NCBI GenBank assembly: GCA_000824785.1
Contig: CCNB01000004.1
Coordinates: forward strand, 48,563 to 112,562
Length of the DNA stretch: 64,000 bases
Direction of reading: 5' to 3'
Origin: Mesorhizobium plurifarium
GTDB lineage: Bacteria > Pseudomonadota > Alphaproteobacteria > Rhizobiales > Rhizobiaceae
A model generated the notes under the pieces. It was not told the DNA's origin and did no database searches. It was given only the letters and a program-made list of their open reading frames with translations. The translations under genes and the position numbers were made by a program. Shown piece after piece: positions 15,935-24,183 of the stretch. Each line of letters starts with the position of its first letter. Position 1 is the stretch's first letter.

Positions 15935-16441
15935 TCAGCGATTTCCGAGGAAAGTCTGCTTGCCGAGCGGCACGCCATTGTGGCGCAGGATGTCGTAGGC
16001 CGTGGTAACGTGGAAGTAGAAATTCGGCGTCGCCACGTTGAGCAGGTACTGCAGGCCGGGCAACGTGGCTTCGCGGCCGCCAAGCCTTAATTCGACCGTC
16101 CTGTCTTCCGATCCCTCCAGATCCACCGCCGTGAACGTCGCCAGATGATCGAGCGTCTTGGCGATTCGGGCCTGCAGCTCGGCGAAGCTCGCTTCATTAT
16201 CTTCGTATTTCGGCACCTCGCGGCCGGCCAGCCGCGACGGCGCGCCCTTGGCATGGTCGGTGGCGATCTGGACCTGCCTGGTCAGCGCGAACATGTCGGG
16301 CGCCAGCCGCGCGGTGAGGAACACCTGCGGATCGATCTTGCGCTCGCCGGCATTCTGCTCCGCCGCGGTCAGGACGCTGGCCAGCGCCTTCAGCCTGGCG
16401 GCAAACACGCCGACCGATATGTCGTACATGGAAATGGTCAC
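15935..16441 (-). CDS. DUF1993 family protein
   Basis: A 168-residue protein of the DUF1993 family, which has a DinB-like four-helix bundle form. The segment MYDISVGVFAARLKALASVL near the start and the C-terminal LPGLQYLLNVATPNFYFHVTTAYDILRHNG are typical. I propose a GTG start at 16441 because GGGGAG lies 7 bases upstream; the ATG at 16456 sits on top of that site. The function is unknown. It is not in an operon. Confidence 0.8.
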   Translation of the reverse strand: MTISMYDISVGVFAARLKALASVLTAAEQNAGERKIDPQVFLTARLAPDMFALTRQVQIATDHAKGAPSRLAGREVPKYEDNEASFAELQARIAKTLDHLATFTAVDLEGSEDRTVELRLGGREATLPGLQYLLNVATPNFYFHVTTAYDILRHNGVPLGKQTFLGNR

Positions 16442-16583
16442 GGGCAATCTCCCCATGCGGCCCCAGCGCCGCGGGCCGTGACCTAGCGCCTCCCGTCACG
16501 ATTCTTCAAGCGGCCCTGCCCATGACGTCACCACGCCGCCGCAATCGCCATGGTAGTATTTTCGTTACCGAGCGGAGGATTCG

Positions 16584-17633
16584 ATGAAAAGAGCCGTTTT
16601 CGCAGCCACTGTCTTTTTTTCAGTGGCCGACTTCACGCAATCGGCGCTCGCGGCGGATGCGCCCTATATCGATGACCGGTCAAGCGCCGATGCGGTGGTC
16701 CGTTCGCTCTACAGCGCCATCAATCGCCACGAATTCGCCCGCGCCTGGGGCTATTTCGGCGATACGAAGCCGGCAAAGGACTTCAACGCCTTCGTCAAGG
16801 GTTATGACGGCACCGACAGCGTTGAAGTCAAGACTGGCGCCGTGTCGAACGAAGGGGCGGCCGGCAGCATCTATTACAGCGTCCCGGTCGCCATTCAGGC
16901 AACCGACAAGAAGGGCGAGGCCAAGATTTTCGCCGGCTGCTACACGGTCCGCCAGGTCAACGCGCAGATCCAGGAGCCGCCCTTCCAGCCGATCTTCATC
17001 GACAAGGGCACGCTGAAGCCGTCGACCGAGGATTTCGACAGCGCCGTGCCGGCAAGCTGTGGCGACGGCCCTCCGCCGCCGAAGAAGGACGAGGCGCTGG
17101 AACAGGCCGGGAAAGCCTTCCTCGCTACCTATGGCGACCAGTGCGACAAGGAGGATCCGAACGGCAAGCCGATCGGCGAGCCCGAGGCTTACTCCATCCA
17201 CTACAAGGACAAGGACGCCCAGCCCAACGACCCGGAGCGCGAGACGCGGCTGTTCCGCTTCTTCTGCTCGATGGCCGCCTATAACGAGACGGCGGTCTAC
17301 TACATCGCCGACGATGTCAACGGCATGACCCAACTGCAATTCACCGAGCCGGACCTCGACATCCGCTACGAGAACAACAACAGCGAAGGCAAGGTCGAAT
17401 CGATCCACATCATTGGTTTCAAGACCAGCGGCTGGGCGACCAATTCCGACTATGACGACAATACCAAAACCATCACCACGTCCAACAAATGGCGCGGCGT
17501 GGGGGATGCCTCGTCATCGGGAACCTACCTGTTCCGCAACGGCGATTTCTCGCTCGTCCAGTATGACGTCGATGCGTCCTATGACGGCGAGATCAACCCG
17601 CAGACGGTCATCGACTACAACACCGCCCCTTGA
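16584..17633 (+). CDS. Secreted DUF1176 protein
   Basis: A 349-residue protein with a signal peptide (cleavage near SALAADA, about residue 24) and a DUF1176-like body. Family members are periplasmic proteins of unknown role. The SLYSAINRHEFARAWGYFG segment resembles an NTF2-like opening, while the C-terminal half (NGMTQLQFTEPDLDIRYENN, WRGVGDASSSGTYLFRNGDF) is the DUF1176 part. A GGAGG precedes the ATG by 6 bases. Its stop lies 15 bases from the convergent hydrolase gene. Confidence 0.75.
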   Translation: MKRAVFAATVFFSVADFTQSALAADAPYIDDRSSADAVVRSLYSAINRHEFARAWGYFGDTKPAKDFNAFVKGYDGTDSVEVKTGAVSNEGAAGSIYYSVPVAIQATDKKGEAKIFAGCYTVRQVNAQIQEPPFQPIFIDKGTLKPSTEDFDSAVPASCGDGPPPPKKDEALEQAGKAFLATYGDQCDKEDPNGKPIGEPEAYSIHYKDKDAQPNDPERETRLFRFFCSMAAYNETAVYYIADDVNGMTQLQFTEPDLDIRYENNNSEGKVESIHIIGFKTSGWATNSDYDDNTKTITTSNKWRGVGDASSSGTYLFRNGDFSLVQYDVDASYDGEINPQTVIDYNTAP

Positions 17634-17648
17634 ACGCAGAACCGTTGA

Positions 17649-18542
17649 TCAGGGCGCTTTCGTCAGCATCCAGTTCAGCGTGCCGCGCCAGTCGACCATG
17701 CGGATCGGCGTGCCGTGCGTGCCGGTCTCGAAGCGCACGAAACGGGTCGGGTAAGACTTCTTGGCCAAGATCGAGCGGAAGAAGGCTTCCTGCTTCTCCA
17801 CCGGGAAGACCACGTCATGGCTGCCCTGGCCGAAGAAAACCGGCACGCGGCGCTTGAAGGCGGGGCTGGTCAAGAAGCTGTCGTCCCATAGCGAGCCGAG
17901 CAGCAGCAGGCCGTTGATGCGGCTGCCCGTGTCCTTTCGATCCGCCAGCTTCCAGCAGATCATCCCGCCCATCGAACCGCAGGCGACGAATATCTTCGCG
18001 CCCGGCGATTGTTGGGCATAGTGATCGATGAGCGCCGCGACCTGCGCCGCGCCCTTGTCGCCGAAATCGGGGAAATCGGGCGACAAATAGAGGCCGTTAT
18101 TGGCGGCCATCAGGTTCTTGATACGGTTGAAATTGCCGCCGAAGGTGAAGTCGTCGACGCCTTGCTTGCGGCTGCCGCCTTGCCCGTGCAGGTAGAGCAC
18201 GATGATGGAAGCGCCTTCCGTCCTGCCGACCGCGACATGCCTGATATCGCCGGCGTCGGTCTTCAGCATCAGGTCCTGCTGCACCTTGCGCACACCCGGG
18301 TCAGTGTATTGCGCACGCACGCGCTTTTCCGGCACCTCGTCACGCTGGTTGATGTCGCGCATCTCGTGATAGTCGAGGACGGTGTAGGCGCCATTGTCGC
18401 CGGTCGAGAGCGCCGCCGGATAGGCGAACAGGTCGTCCTTGAACGGTTTCAGCGAAAGCGTCTGGCTATGGGCAGCCTGGACGGCAAAACCGATTGCAAC
18501 GAGCAGGGCGAAGAGGAAGCGGAAAAACATGCCGAGAGGCAT
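17649..18542 (-). CDS. Secreted alpha/beta hydrolase
   Basis: A 297-residue protein with a signal peptide (residues about 5-26, ending AAHSQ) and an alpha/beta-hydrolase fold. Oxyanion and nucleophile regions are IIVLYLHGQGGSRKQ and FVACGSMGGMICWK, the latter giving a G-x-S-x-G nucleophile elbow. A late GTHGTP supplies a candidate catalytic His, and GQGSHDVVF a possible acid. The substrate is unknown. The start could instead be the ATG at 18530. Confidence 0.75.
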   Translation of the reverse strand: MPLGMFFRFLFALLVAIGFAVQAAHSQTLSLKPFKDDLFAYPAALSTGDNGAYTVLDYHEMRDINQRDEVPEKRVRAQYTDPGVRKVQQDLMLKTDAGDIRHVAVGRTEGASIIVLYLHGQGGSRKQGVDDFTFGGNFNRIKNLMAANNGLYLSPDFPDFGDKGAAQVAALIDHYAQQSPGAKIFVACGSMGGMICWKLADRKDTGSRINGLLLLGSLWDDSFLTSPAFKRRVPVFFGQGSHDVVFPVEKQEAFFRSILAKKSYPTRFVRFETGTHGTPIRMVDWRGTLNWMLTKAP

Positions 18543-18563
18543 GCGAAATTCGGCTCTGCTTTG

Positions 18564-20180
18564 TCAATCCTGCAGAACGCCGCCCGCCCCTTCCAGCGCC
18601 TCGCGCGTGTCGACATCGATCGAGGCGCCCTGCCCGATCTCGACATCGATGACGTCGAGCCCCTCGGCCTCGACCAGATGGCGCGCGCCGGTATCGCCCT
18701 CGAGCTGCGCGACGGCTGCGAAAAGCGATCGCGGCAAAAGCACCGGATTGCCGCGCTTGCCCTGATGCGAGGCGCGCACTACGGCGTGACCGCCGGAACG
18801 GCGGAACGCATCGATCAGGCTGTCGAGGTCCTTCGACGAGACGCCGGGCATATCGCCAAGCACGATCATGGCGCCGGCCGCGTCGGGCGCGACCTTGGCG
18901 ATGCCCGCCTTCAACGACGAGGCAAGGCCGTCGGCGAAATCGGGATTGTCCGCGAGTTCCACCTCGAGCCCGCCAAGCGCCGAACGCACGCGTTCGCGCT
19001 GGTGACCAGTGACGACGATGGTGGCCGCGGCCTTCGAGCCCAGCGCGCGGGAGGCGGTACGGCGGACCAGCGGCTCGCCGTCGAACAGCGCCAGAAGCTT
19101 GTTCGGCCCGCCCATGCGGCTCGACCGGCCGGCGGCCAGCAGCACGATATCGACTTTCAGCGCCGACCTTGCCGGTTGCGGCGCCGGCTCGCGCGGCTGC
19201 GGCCTGGTCGGGATTTCCATCAACAGCCCGCCGACGCCCATGCCGGCAATATCGCCTGCTGTCACCTCGAGCCCGGCAACCAGGCGATCGAGCACCCAGT
19301 CGAAGCCGTTCTCCTTCGGGCTGCGGGCACAGCCGGGCGCGCCGACGATGCGCTTGCCGCCCAGCGTCCCCAGCACCAGCAGATTGCCGGGATCGACCGG
19401 CATGCCCGCGCGGACGACCGTGCCGCCTGCGCGCTCGATCGCGGCCGGCACGACATCGGCGAAGTCGCTCATGGCCGAGGCGCCGAAGATCACCACCATG
19501 TCGTTGTCACGCGCCAGCTGGGCTGCGGCCGCCGCGACCGGCGCAATCTCGTGCGGCGTGCGCCGCTCGGCCGTCAGCCGGCCGCCGGAACGCGCCAACC
19601 GCGCCTCGGTGACGCGCAGCGTCTTGTCGAGCACGCTCGGCTTGACGCCTGGAAGCACCGTCTGAATGACGCCGACGGTGACGGGACGATAGGCGTTGAC
19701 GGCAAATATCTCGCGACCGCCGCAGATCCTCACCACGCTGTCCACCAGGCTGGCGGCGACGGCGAAGGGAATGATCTTCACCGTCGCCACCATCTGGCCC
19801 TTCTCGACCGGCGCATGCTGCGCCAGCGTCGCGATGGTGATGGCCGGATCGACGGCATTGATGGCATCGATCATCCCGGCATCGACGGTAAACACGCCTG
19901 AGGCACCCGCATGCAGGTTCACCCGCCCGGTCGCGGCCGGCTTGACCTCGATGTTGCGATGACTCATGGCGGCGGCGATCTTCGCGGCGGCGGCGTCCTC
20001 GCCGAGATCGTCCTCGGCGAGCACCGCGGCGACGACCTCGCCGATGCCCGCCGCCTTGAGCGCCGCGATATCCTCGCTGCTCAGCCGGTGCGCTTTGCGG
20101 AACCGTTTGTCGCCGGCGGCGGTCGCATGCGCCAGCACCGCCCCTTCCGCCTCATCGATCGGAACCGGCCCGAATTTCAC
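18564..20180 (-). CDS. Molybdopterin-binding / nucleotidyltransferase (MobA/MocA-like) fusion
   Basis: A 538-residue two-domain protein. The first 330 residues resemble the MoeA/MogA molybdopterin-binding region (VDSVVRICGGREIFAVNAYRP, VVIFGASAMSDFADVVP, GAPGCARSPKENGFD). The remaining 200 residues are an NTP-transferase of the MocA/MobA type starting VDIVLLAAGRSSRMGGPNKLL and including GDMPGVS. Such fusions attach a nucleotide to molybdenum cofactor for hydroxylases. A GTG start at 20180 overlaps the XdhC stop (GTGA), implying coupled translation; the longer frame upstream is spurious. It is the last gene of the accessory operon. Confidence 0.85.
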   Translation of the reverse strand: MKFGPVPIDEAEGAVLAHATAAGDKRFRKAHRLSSEDIAALKAAGIGEVVAAVLAEDDLGEDAAAAKIAAAMSHRNIEVKPAATGRVNLHAGASGVFTVDAGMIDAINAVDPAITIATLAQHAPVEKGQMVATVKIIPFAVAASLVDSVVRICGGREIFAVNAYRPVTVGVIQTVLPGVKPSVLDKTLRVTEARLARSGGRLTAERRTPHEIAPVAAAAAQLARDNDMVVIFGASAMSDFADVVPAAIERAGGTVVRAGMPVDPGNLLVLGTLGGKRIVGAPGCARSPKENGFDWVLDRLVAGLEVTAGDIAGMGVGGLLMEIPTRPQPREPAPQPARSALKVDIVLLAAGRSSRMGGPNKLLALFDGEPLVRRTASRALGSKAAATIVVTGHQRERVRSALGGLEVELADNPDFADGLASSLKAGIAKVAPDAAGAMIVLGDMPGVSSKDLDSLIDAFRRSGGHAVVRASHQGKRGNPVLLPRSLFAAVAQLEGDTGARHLVEAEGLDVIDVEIGQGASIDVDTREALEGAGGVLQD

Positions 20181-20881
20181 GCCACGGCGCCTTTTGCTTC
20201 GAGGCCGCGCGAGCGGAAGGCGTGGATGGTCTGCGCCAGGACGGCGACGGCGATCTCGGCCGGACTGGCCGCGCCGATGTCGAGGCCGATCGGCGCATGG
20301 ATGCGGGCGATCTGGTCGGCGCCGGCGCCAAGCGCCAGCAGGCGTTCGACACGTTTGGCGTGGGTTTTGCGGCTGCCGAGCGCCCCGACATAGAAGCACC
20401 GGGCGTCGAGCGCCGCCTTCAGCGCGAAATCGTCGATCTTCGGATCATGGGTGACGGCGGCAAGCGCGGTATAGCTGTCGAGCGGCGCGCGCTTCAGCAC
20501 ATCCTCCGGCCATTCGGCATGCAGCGCGACGTCCGGAAAGCGCTCCGGCGTGGCAAACGCAGTGCGCGGATCGATGATCTCGACGGGATAGCCGGCGATC
20601 CTGGCCATCGGCGCCAGCGCCTGGCTGATATGCACCGCGCCGATCACCACAAGGCGCGGGCGCGGCAGATGCGCGTTGAGGAAGAAGGTCCGCCCTTCCG
20701 CTTCCACCGACCGCGAATTGCCGGTGCGGAACGCGTTGGCGATCGCCGCCCCAAGATCGCCCGCAACCTGGTCGCCCTCGCGTACGATGCGGTCGCGGCC
20801 ATCGCCAAGGTCGGTGACAAGCACAGCCGCCCGGCGGGCGCGGCGTGCTTCGTTGAGCGTCTTCAGAATATACGGATCCAC
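20177..20881 (-). CDS. XdhC-family maturation factor, Rossmann domain part
   Basis: A 234-residue protein corresponding to the C-terminal Rossmann portion of XdhC. Segments include LVVIGAVHISQALAPMARI, VEIIDPRTAFATPERF and FYVGALGSRKTHAKR. XdhC proteins bind molybdenum cofactor and insert the sulfurated form into xanthine dehydrogenase-like enzymes. The N-terminal XdhC/CoxI domain is encoded by the separate gene upstream, 5 bases away, so the two probably act as one factor. Its stop overlaps the next gene's GTG. Confidence 0.88.
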   Translation of the reverse strand: MDPYILKTLNEARRARRAAVLVTDLGDGRDRIVREGDQVAGDLGAAIANAFRTGNSRSVEAEGRTFFLNAHLPRPRLVVIGAVHISQALAPMARIAGYPVEIIDPRTAFATPERFPDVALHAEWPEDVLKRAPLDSYTALAAVTHDPKIDDFALKAALDARCFYVGALGSRKTHAKRVERLLALGAGADQIARIHAPIGLDIGAASPAEIAVAVLAQTIHAFRSRGLEAKGAVA

Positions 20882-20886
20882 GACAG

Positions 20887-21225
20887 TCAGCCCAGCCTTT
20901 CGACATAGACCTTGATGCGGCCGCCGCAGGACAGCCCGACCTGCCAGGCGGTTTCGTCGGCGACGCCGAACTCAAGCATCTTCGCCTTGCCGCTGTCGAT
21001 GACGTCGATCGCCTCGGTCACCACGGCGCCCTCCACGCAGCCGCCGGAGACCGAACCATGGAAGTTCCCTTCGGCGTCGATGACAAGATGGCTGCCGACC
21101 GGACGCGGCGCCGAACCCCAGGTCTCGACCACGGTCGCGATGGCGACATCCTTGCCGTCCTTCATCCAGCCTTCCGCGATGATCAGGGGATCGCGGGCCT
21201 CGTCGAGATAAATGCTCTCATCCAT
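20887..21225 (-). CDS. XdhC/CoxI-family N-terminal domain protein
   Basis: A 112-residue protein with the XdhC/CoxI N-terminal domain. It shows AIATVVETWGSAPRPVGSHL, the GSVSGGCVEGAV loop with its conserved Cys, and LSCGGRIKVYVE at the end. It should work with the Rossmann-domain partner encoded directly downstream. The split form is common enough to be natural rather than a frameshift, because each half has its own start. It is separated from the CoxE-like gene by 63 bases that contain a short AGGGGAA/TTTCCCCCT hairpin. Confidence 0.88.
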   Translation of the reverse strand: MDESIYLDEARDPLIIAEGWMKDGKDVAIATVVETWGSAPRPVGSHLVIDAEGNFHGSVSGGCVEGAVVTEAIDVIDSGKAKMLEFGVADETAWQVGLSCGGRIKVYVERLG

Positions 21226-21288
21226 CGTCGCTTCTCACAAAGTCGGTTTTTCAGGGGAATTTCAGTTTCCCCCTAAGGAAACATATGG

Positions 21289-22539
21289 CTACGCGGCATG
21301 CATCCCGCCAGTTTGCAGCCAGCGGCGCGGATCGACCGAAGCCGCCGGCCGCTGGTCGAGCGAGGCGCAGAGATCGGCCAGCGCATCGAGATTGTGCACC
21401 GCCCGGAACTCGTCGACATAGGGCAGCATCGCCTTGACGCCGCGCGCGCGCGCTTCGAAGCCGTCGAAGCGCAACAGCGGATTGAGCCAGATCAAACGCC
21501 GGCAGGATTTATGCAGCCGCTCCATCTCCTGCGAAAGGCCTGTGACGTCGTCGCGCTCCAGCCCGTCGGTGATGAGAAGCACTACGGCGCCCTGCCCCAG
21601 CACGCGGCGCGACCACAGCCGATTGAATTCGGCAAGCGTATCGCCGATGCGTGTGCCGCCCGACCAGTCCTTCACCGCCGCCGAGCATTCGGCCAGCGCC
21701 TCGTCCGGATCGCGATGGCGCATCTGGCGGGTCAGGTTGGTCAGCCGCGTGCCGAACACGAAGGCATGCACGCGCCGGCGCTTTTCCGTGAGGGCATGCA
21801 GGAAATGCAGGAAGATGCGCGTGTACTGGCTCATCGACCCGGAAATGTCGGCCAGCACCACCAGCGGCGGATGCACTTCGCGCGGCGAGCGGAATTTCGG
21901 CAGGATAAGCTGGCCGCCGGTGCGCGCGGCCGAGCGCATCATGGCGCGCGGGTCGATGCGGCGCCCCTGCGCGTCGGCCTTGAAGCGCCGCGTGCGGACG
22001 AGCTCGAAGGGCAGCCGCAAGGCCGCGATCGCCTTTTTGGCTTCGGCCATCTCCGCCGCATCCATCTGGGCGAAATCCTTGCCCCGCAGCACCTCGTTGC
22101 CGGAAAAGGTGAGGCGCGCGTCGACTTCGATCTCCGGCACCTCGCGCACCGGCTGGTTCTTGTGGCGGCCTTCGAACATCGCCTGGCTGACGCGGTTTTC
22201 GGCCGCCCGCGGCTTCTGCTTTTCAGCGTTGTCCGGCGCGATCGGCGAAAACATCGCCAGCAATTTCTCGATCAGCTCGCGCGATTTCCAGAACAGGCGG
22301 AAGGCCTCGTCGAAGACGGGACGATCCTCGTGCCGCGAGACGAGCACTGCATGCAGCGTCCAGTAGAAATCGTCACGCGAGCCGATGCCGGCGGCGAGCA
22401 CCGCCTCGATGGCGTCCTTCACCGAGGCCGGGCCGACGCGCATGCCGGCCTTGCGCAGCGCCCGCGCGAAATAGACGATGTTGTCGGCGATGCGCCCATC
22501 GGCTGTCGCCTCCTTGGGTTCTAGGCGCGGCGACGGCAT
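21289..22539 (-). CDS. CoxE-like VWA-domain protein
   Basis: A 416-residue VWA protein of the CoxE type. The MIDAS motif DISGSMS lies near residue 235, preceded by LVVLADISGS and followed by SGGTRIGDTL and LLITDGLERDD. CoxE partners the AAA+ protein CoxD in maturation of the copper-molybdenum site of CO dehydrogenase; related pairs mature other molybdenum hydroxylases. It starts 5 bases after the MoxR gene's stop. No hydroxylase structural genes are in the window, so the client is unknown. Confidence 0.87.
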   Translation of the reverse strand: MPSPRLEPKEATADGRIADNIVYFARALRKAGMRVGPASVKDAIEAVLAAGIGSRDDFYWTLHAVLVSRHEDRPVFDEAFRLFWKSRELIEKLLAMFSPIAPDNAEKQKPRAAENRVSQAMFEGRHKNQPVREVPEIEVDARLTFSGNEVLRGKDFAQMDAAEMAEAKKAIAALRLPFELVRTRRFKADAQGRRIDPRAMMRSAARTGGQLILPKFRSPREVHPPLVVLADISGSMSQYTRIFLHFLHALTEKRRRVHAFVFGTRLTNLTRQMRHRDPDEALAECSAAVKDWSGGTRIGDTLAEFNRLWSRRVLGQGAVVLLITDGLERDDVTGLSQEMERLHKSCRRLIWLNPLLRFDGFEARARGVKAMLPYVDEFRAVHNLDALADLCASLDQRPAASVDPRRWLQTGGMHAA

Positions 22540-22544
22540 CGCAT

Positions 22545-23468
22545 CTACTCCGCCGCCGAAAGCTCGGCCTTCACCTCATTGAGGATGCGCCGGCCCTCGC
22601 CCTCGCCGATACGGGCAATGTCGTCCTGGTATTTCAAAAGCACGCCGATCGTGTCGGACACGGTTTCCGGATCAAGCGCAACCTTGTCGAGCTCGGTGAG
22701 CGCGCCGGCCCAATCGATGGTTTCGGCGACGCCGGGCGCCTTGAACAGCTCGATCTGGCGCAGCTTCTGGATGAAGGACACGACCTCCGCCGACAGCCGG
22801 CGGTTCGCCTGCGGCACCTTACGCCGCACGATCTCCAGCTCGCGCTCGGCGTTCGGGTAGTCGACCCAATGATAGAGGCAACGCCGCTTCAACGCGTCGT
22901 GGATCTCGCGCGTGCGATTGGTGGTGATGATGACGATCGGCGGCTCTTCCGCCTTGATCGTACCGAGTTCAGGGACAGTCACCTGGAAGTCCGACAAAAT
23001 CTCGAGCAGGAACGCCTCGAACGCTTCGTCGGTGCGGTCGAGCTCGTCGATCAGGAAGACCGGGGCGGCGCCAGCCTTGCCGGTCAGCGCGTCGAGCACC
23101 GGGCGGCGGATCAGGTATTTCTCGGAAAAGACATTGCGCTCCATGTCGGAGCGCACGACCTTGCCCGCCGCCTCCTCCATGCGGATTTCGATCATCTGAG
23201 CGGCGTAGTTCCACTCATAGACGGCCGAGGAGACGTCAAGCCCCTCATAGCATTGCAGGCGGATCAGCCGGCGGCCGAGCGCGTCGGCCAGCACCTTGGC
23301 GATCTCGGTCTTGCCGACGCCCGCCTCGCCTTCGAGGAACAAGGGCCGCTTCATGCGCAGCGACAAAAACAGCACGGTCGCCAGCGAGCGGTCCGCGACA
23401 TAGTCCGCGCCGGTCAAAAGATCGAGCGTTTCGTCGATCGATTTCGGCGCGGGGCGCGGCGCGGTCAT
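22545..23468 (-). CDS. MoxR/CoxD-family AAA+ ATPase
   Basis: A 307-residue AAA+ protein. Walker A is FLEGEAGVGKTEIAKVLA, Walker B is VFLIDELDRTDEAFEAFLLE, and sensor 1 is IVIITTNRTREIHDALKRRC. Together with the adjacent VWA gene it forms the MoxR-VWA chaperone pair; here the CoxD-like sequence and XdhC context point to molybdenum-enzyme maturation. The ATG at 23468 follows GGAGACGAG. It lies 29 bases downstream of the flavin reductase gene and is probably in the same transcript. Confidence 0.88.
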   Translation of the reverse strand: MTAPRPAPKSIDETLDLLTGADYVADRSLATVLFLSLRMKRPLFLEGEAGVGKTEIAKVLADALGRRLIRLQCYEGLDVSSAVYEWNYAAQMIEIRMEEAAGKVVRSDMERNVFSEKYLIRRPVLDALTGKAGAAPVFLIDELDRTDEAFEAFLLEILSDFQVTVPELGTIKAEEPPIVIITTNRTREIHDALKRRCLYHWVDYPNAERELEIVRRKVPQANRRLSAEVVSFIQKLRQIELFKAPGVAETIDWAGALTELDKVALDPETVSDTIGVLLKYQDDIARIGEGEGRRILNEVKAELSAAE

Positions 23469-23497
23469 CTCGTCTCCGTGGATCCCGCCCGCCCGTT

Positions 23498-23992
23498 TCA
23501 CAGAACGTGATAGCCGCGGTTGTGGTAGATCAGCGGCCGCAAATTATCGCCGATGCGCAGGCCTGTCACCTTGCCAAAAAGCACACGGTGGGTGGCCAAA
23601 TCCTTGGCATCGATGATCTCGCAGTCGAACACGGCAAGCGCGCCTTTCAGGGTCGGCGCGCCGGTCGAGATCACATCCCACTCGGCCAGCGCGAAGCGCT
23701 CTTCCGCCGGCAGGCCGGTGACGCCGGAAAAGCCGACCGATACCGCTTCCTGATCCGAGGCGAGTGTGTTCAGCGCGAACTTGCCGTTCTTGACGAAAGC
23801 ATCGTTCTTGGCGTTCTCGCGGTTGAGGCAGACCAGCACCGTCGGCGGGGTGTCCGAGACCGAACAGGCGGCGATCACCGTCGCGCCCCGTTTGCCGCCG
23901 GGCCCGTCCGTCGTCACCACATGCACATGGCCGGCAAAATGCGCCATCGCATCGCGATAGTGCTGCGGCCCGATATCGTTGATCTTCAGCAC
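23498..23992 (-). CDS. Flavin reductase-like domain protein (RutF/HpaC type)
   Basis: About 164 residues with the flavin reductase-like fold: HFAGHVHVVTTDGPGGKRGAT, SVSDTPPTVLVCLNRE, NGKFALNTLA and the C-terminal RVLFGKVTGLRIGDN. Such proteins supply reduced FMN to a partner monooxygenase. I propose a GTG start at 23992, with AGGTGG 8 bases upstream, because the frame's ATG at 24037 falls upstream of the transcription start expected from the promoter at 24023-24051. It is the first gene of the molybdenum accessory operon. Confidence 0.8.
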   Translation of the reverse strand: MLKINDIGPQHYRDAMAHFAGHVHVVTTDGPGGKRGATVIAACSVSDTPPTVLVCLNRENAKNDAFVKNGKFALNTLASDQEAVSVGFSGVTGLPAEERFALAEWDVISTGAPTLKGALAVFDCEIIDAKDLATHRVLFGKVTGLRIGDNLRPLIYHNRGYHVL

Positions 23993-24022
23993 CCGATAAT
24001 CCACCTGTCGAAACCAGCTCGT

Positions 24023-24051
24023 TATATATGGCGGCATATTGCACGTCACAA
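24023..24051 (-). promoter_or_regulatory. Promoter of the flavin reductase/cox-accessory operon
   Basis: On the minus strand TTGTGA (24051-24046) and TATATA (24028-24023) are separated by exactly 17 bases. Transcription would begin near 24016, so the translation start must lie further downstream, which fits the GTG at 23992. Confidence 0.55.
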
Positions 24052-24183
24052 GTTGCAGTGCACGGGCGAAGTGCTTGACTGCAATCCGCAAATTCGCGTG
24101 TTGCGCGGCGCTTAGCCAGCCTTTAGGCATTCCTGGAATAGTGTCGGGACTGTATTCCCGGCATGGAGGATCTCTTAGCCCGA

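Noticed and set aside
20177..21225. Frameshifted or broken xdhC
   Set aside because: Both halves have complete domains, their own starts and a 5-base gap, as in natural split XdhC pairs.
18564..23468. Evidence for CO oxidation from the CoxD/CoxE-like genes
   Set aside because: No coxS, coxM or coxL gene is present in the window. CoxD/E-like pairs also serve other molybdenum hydroxylases.
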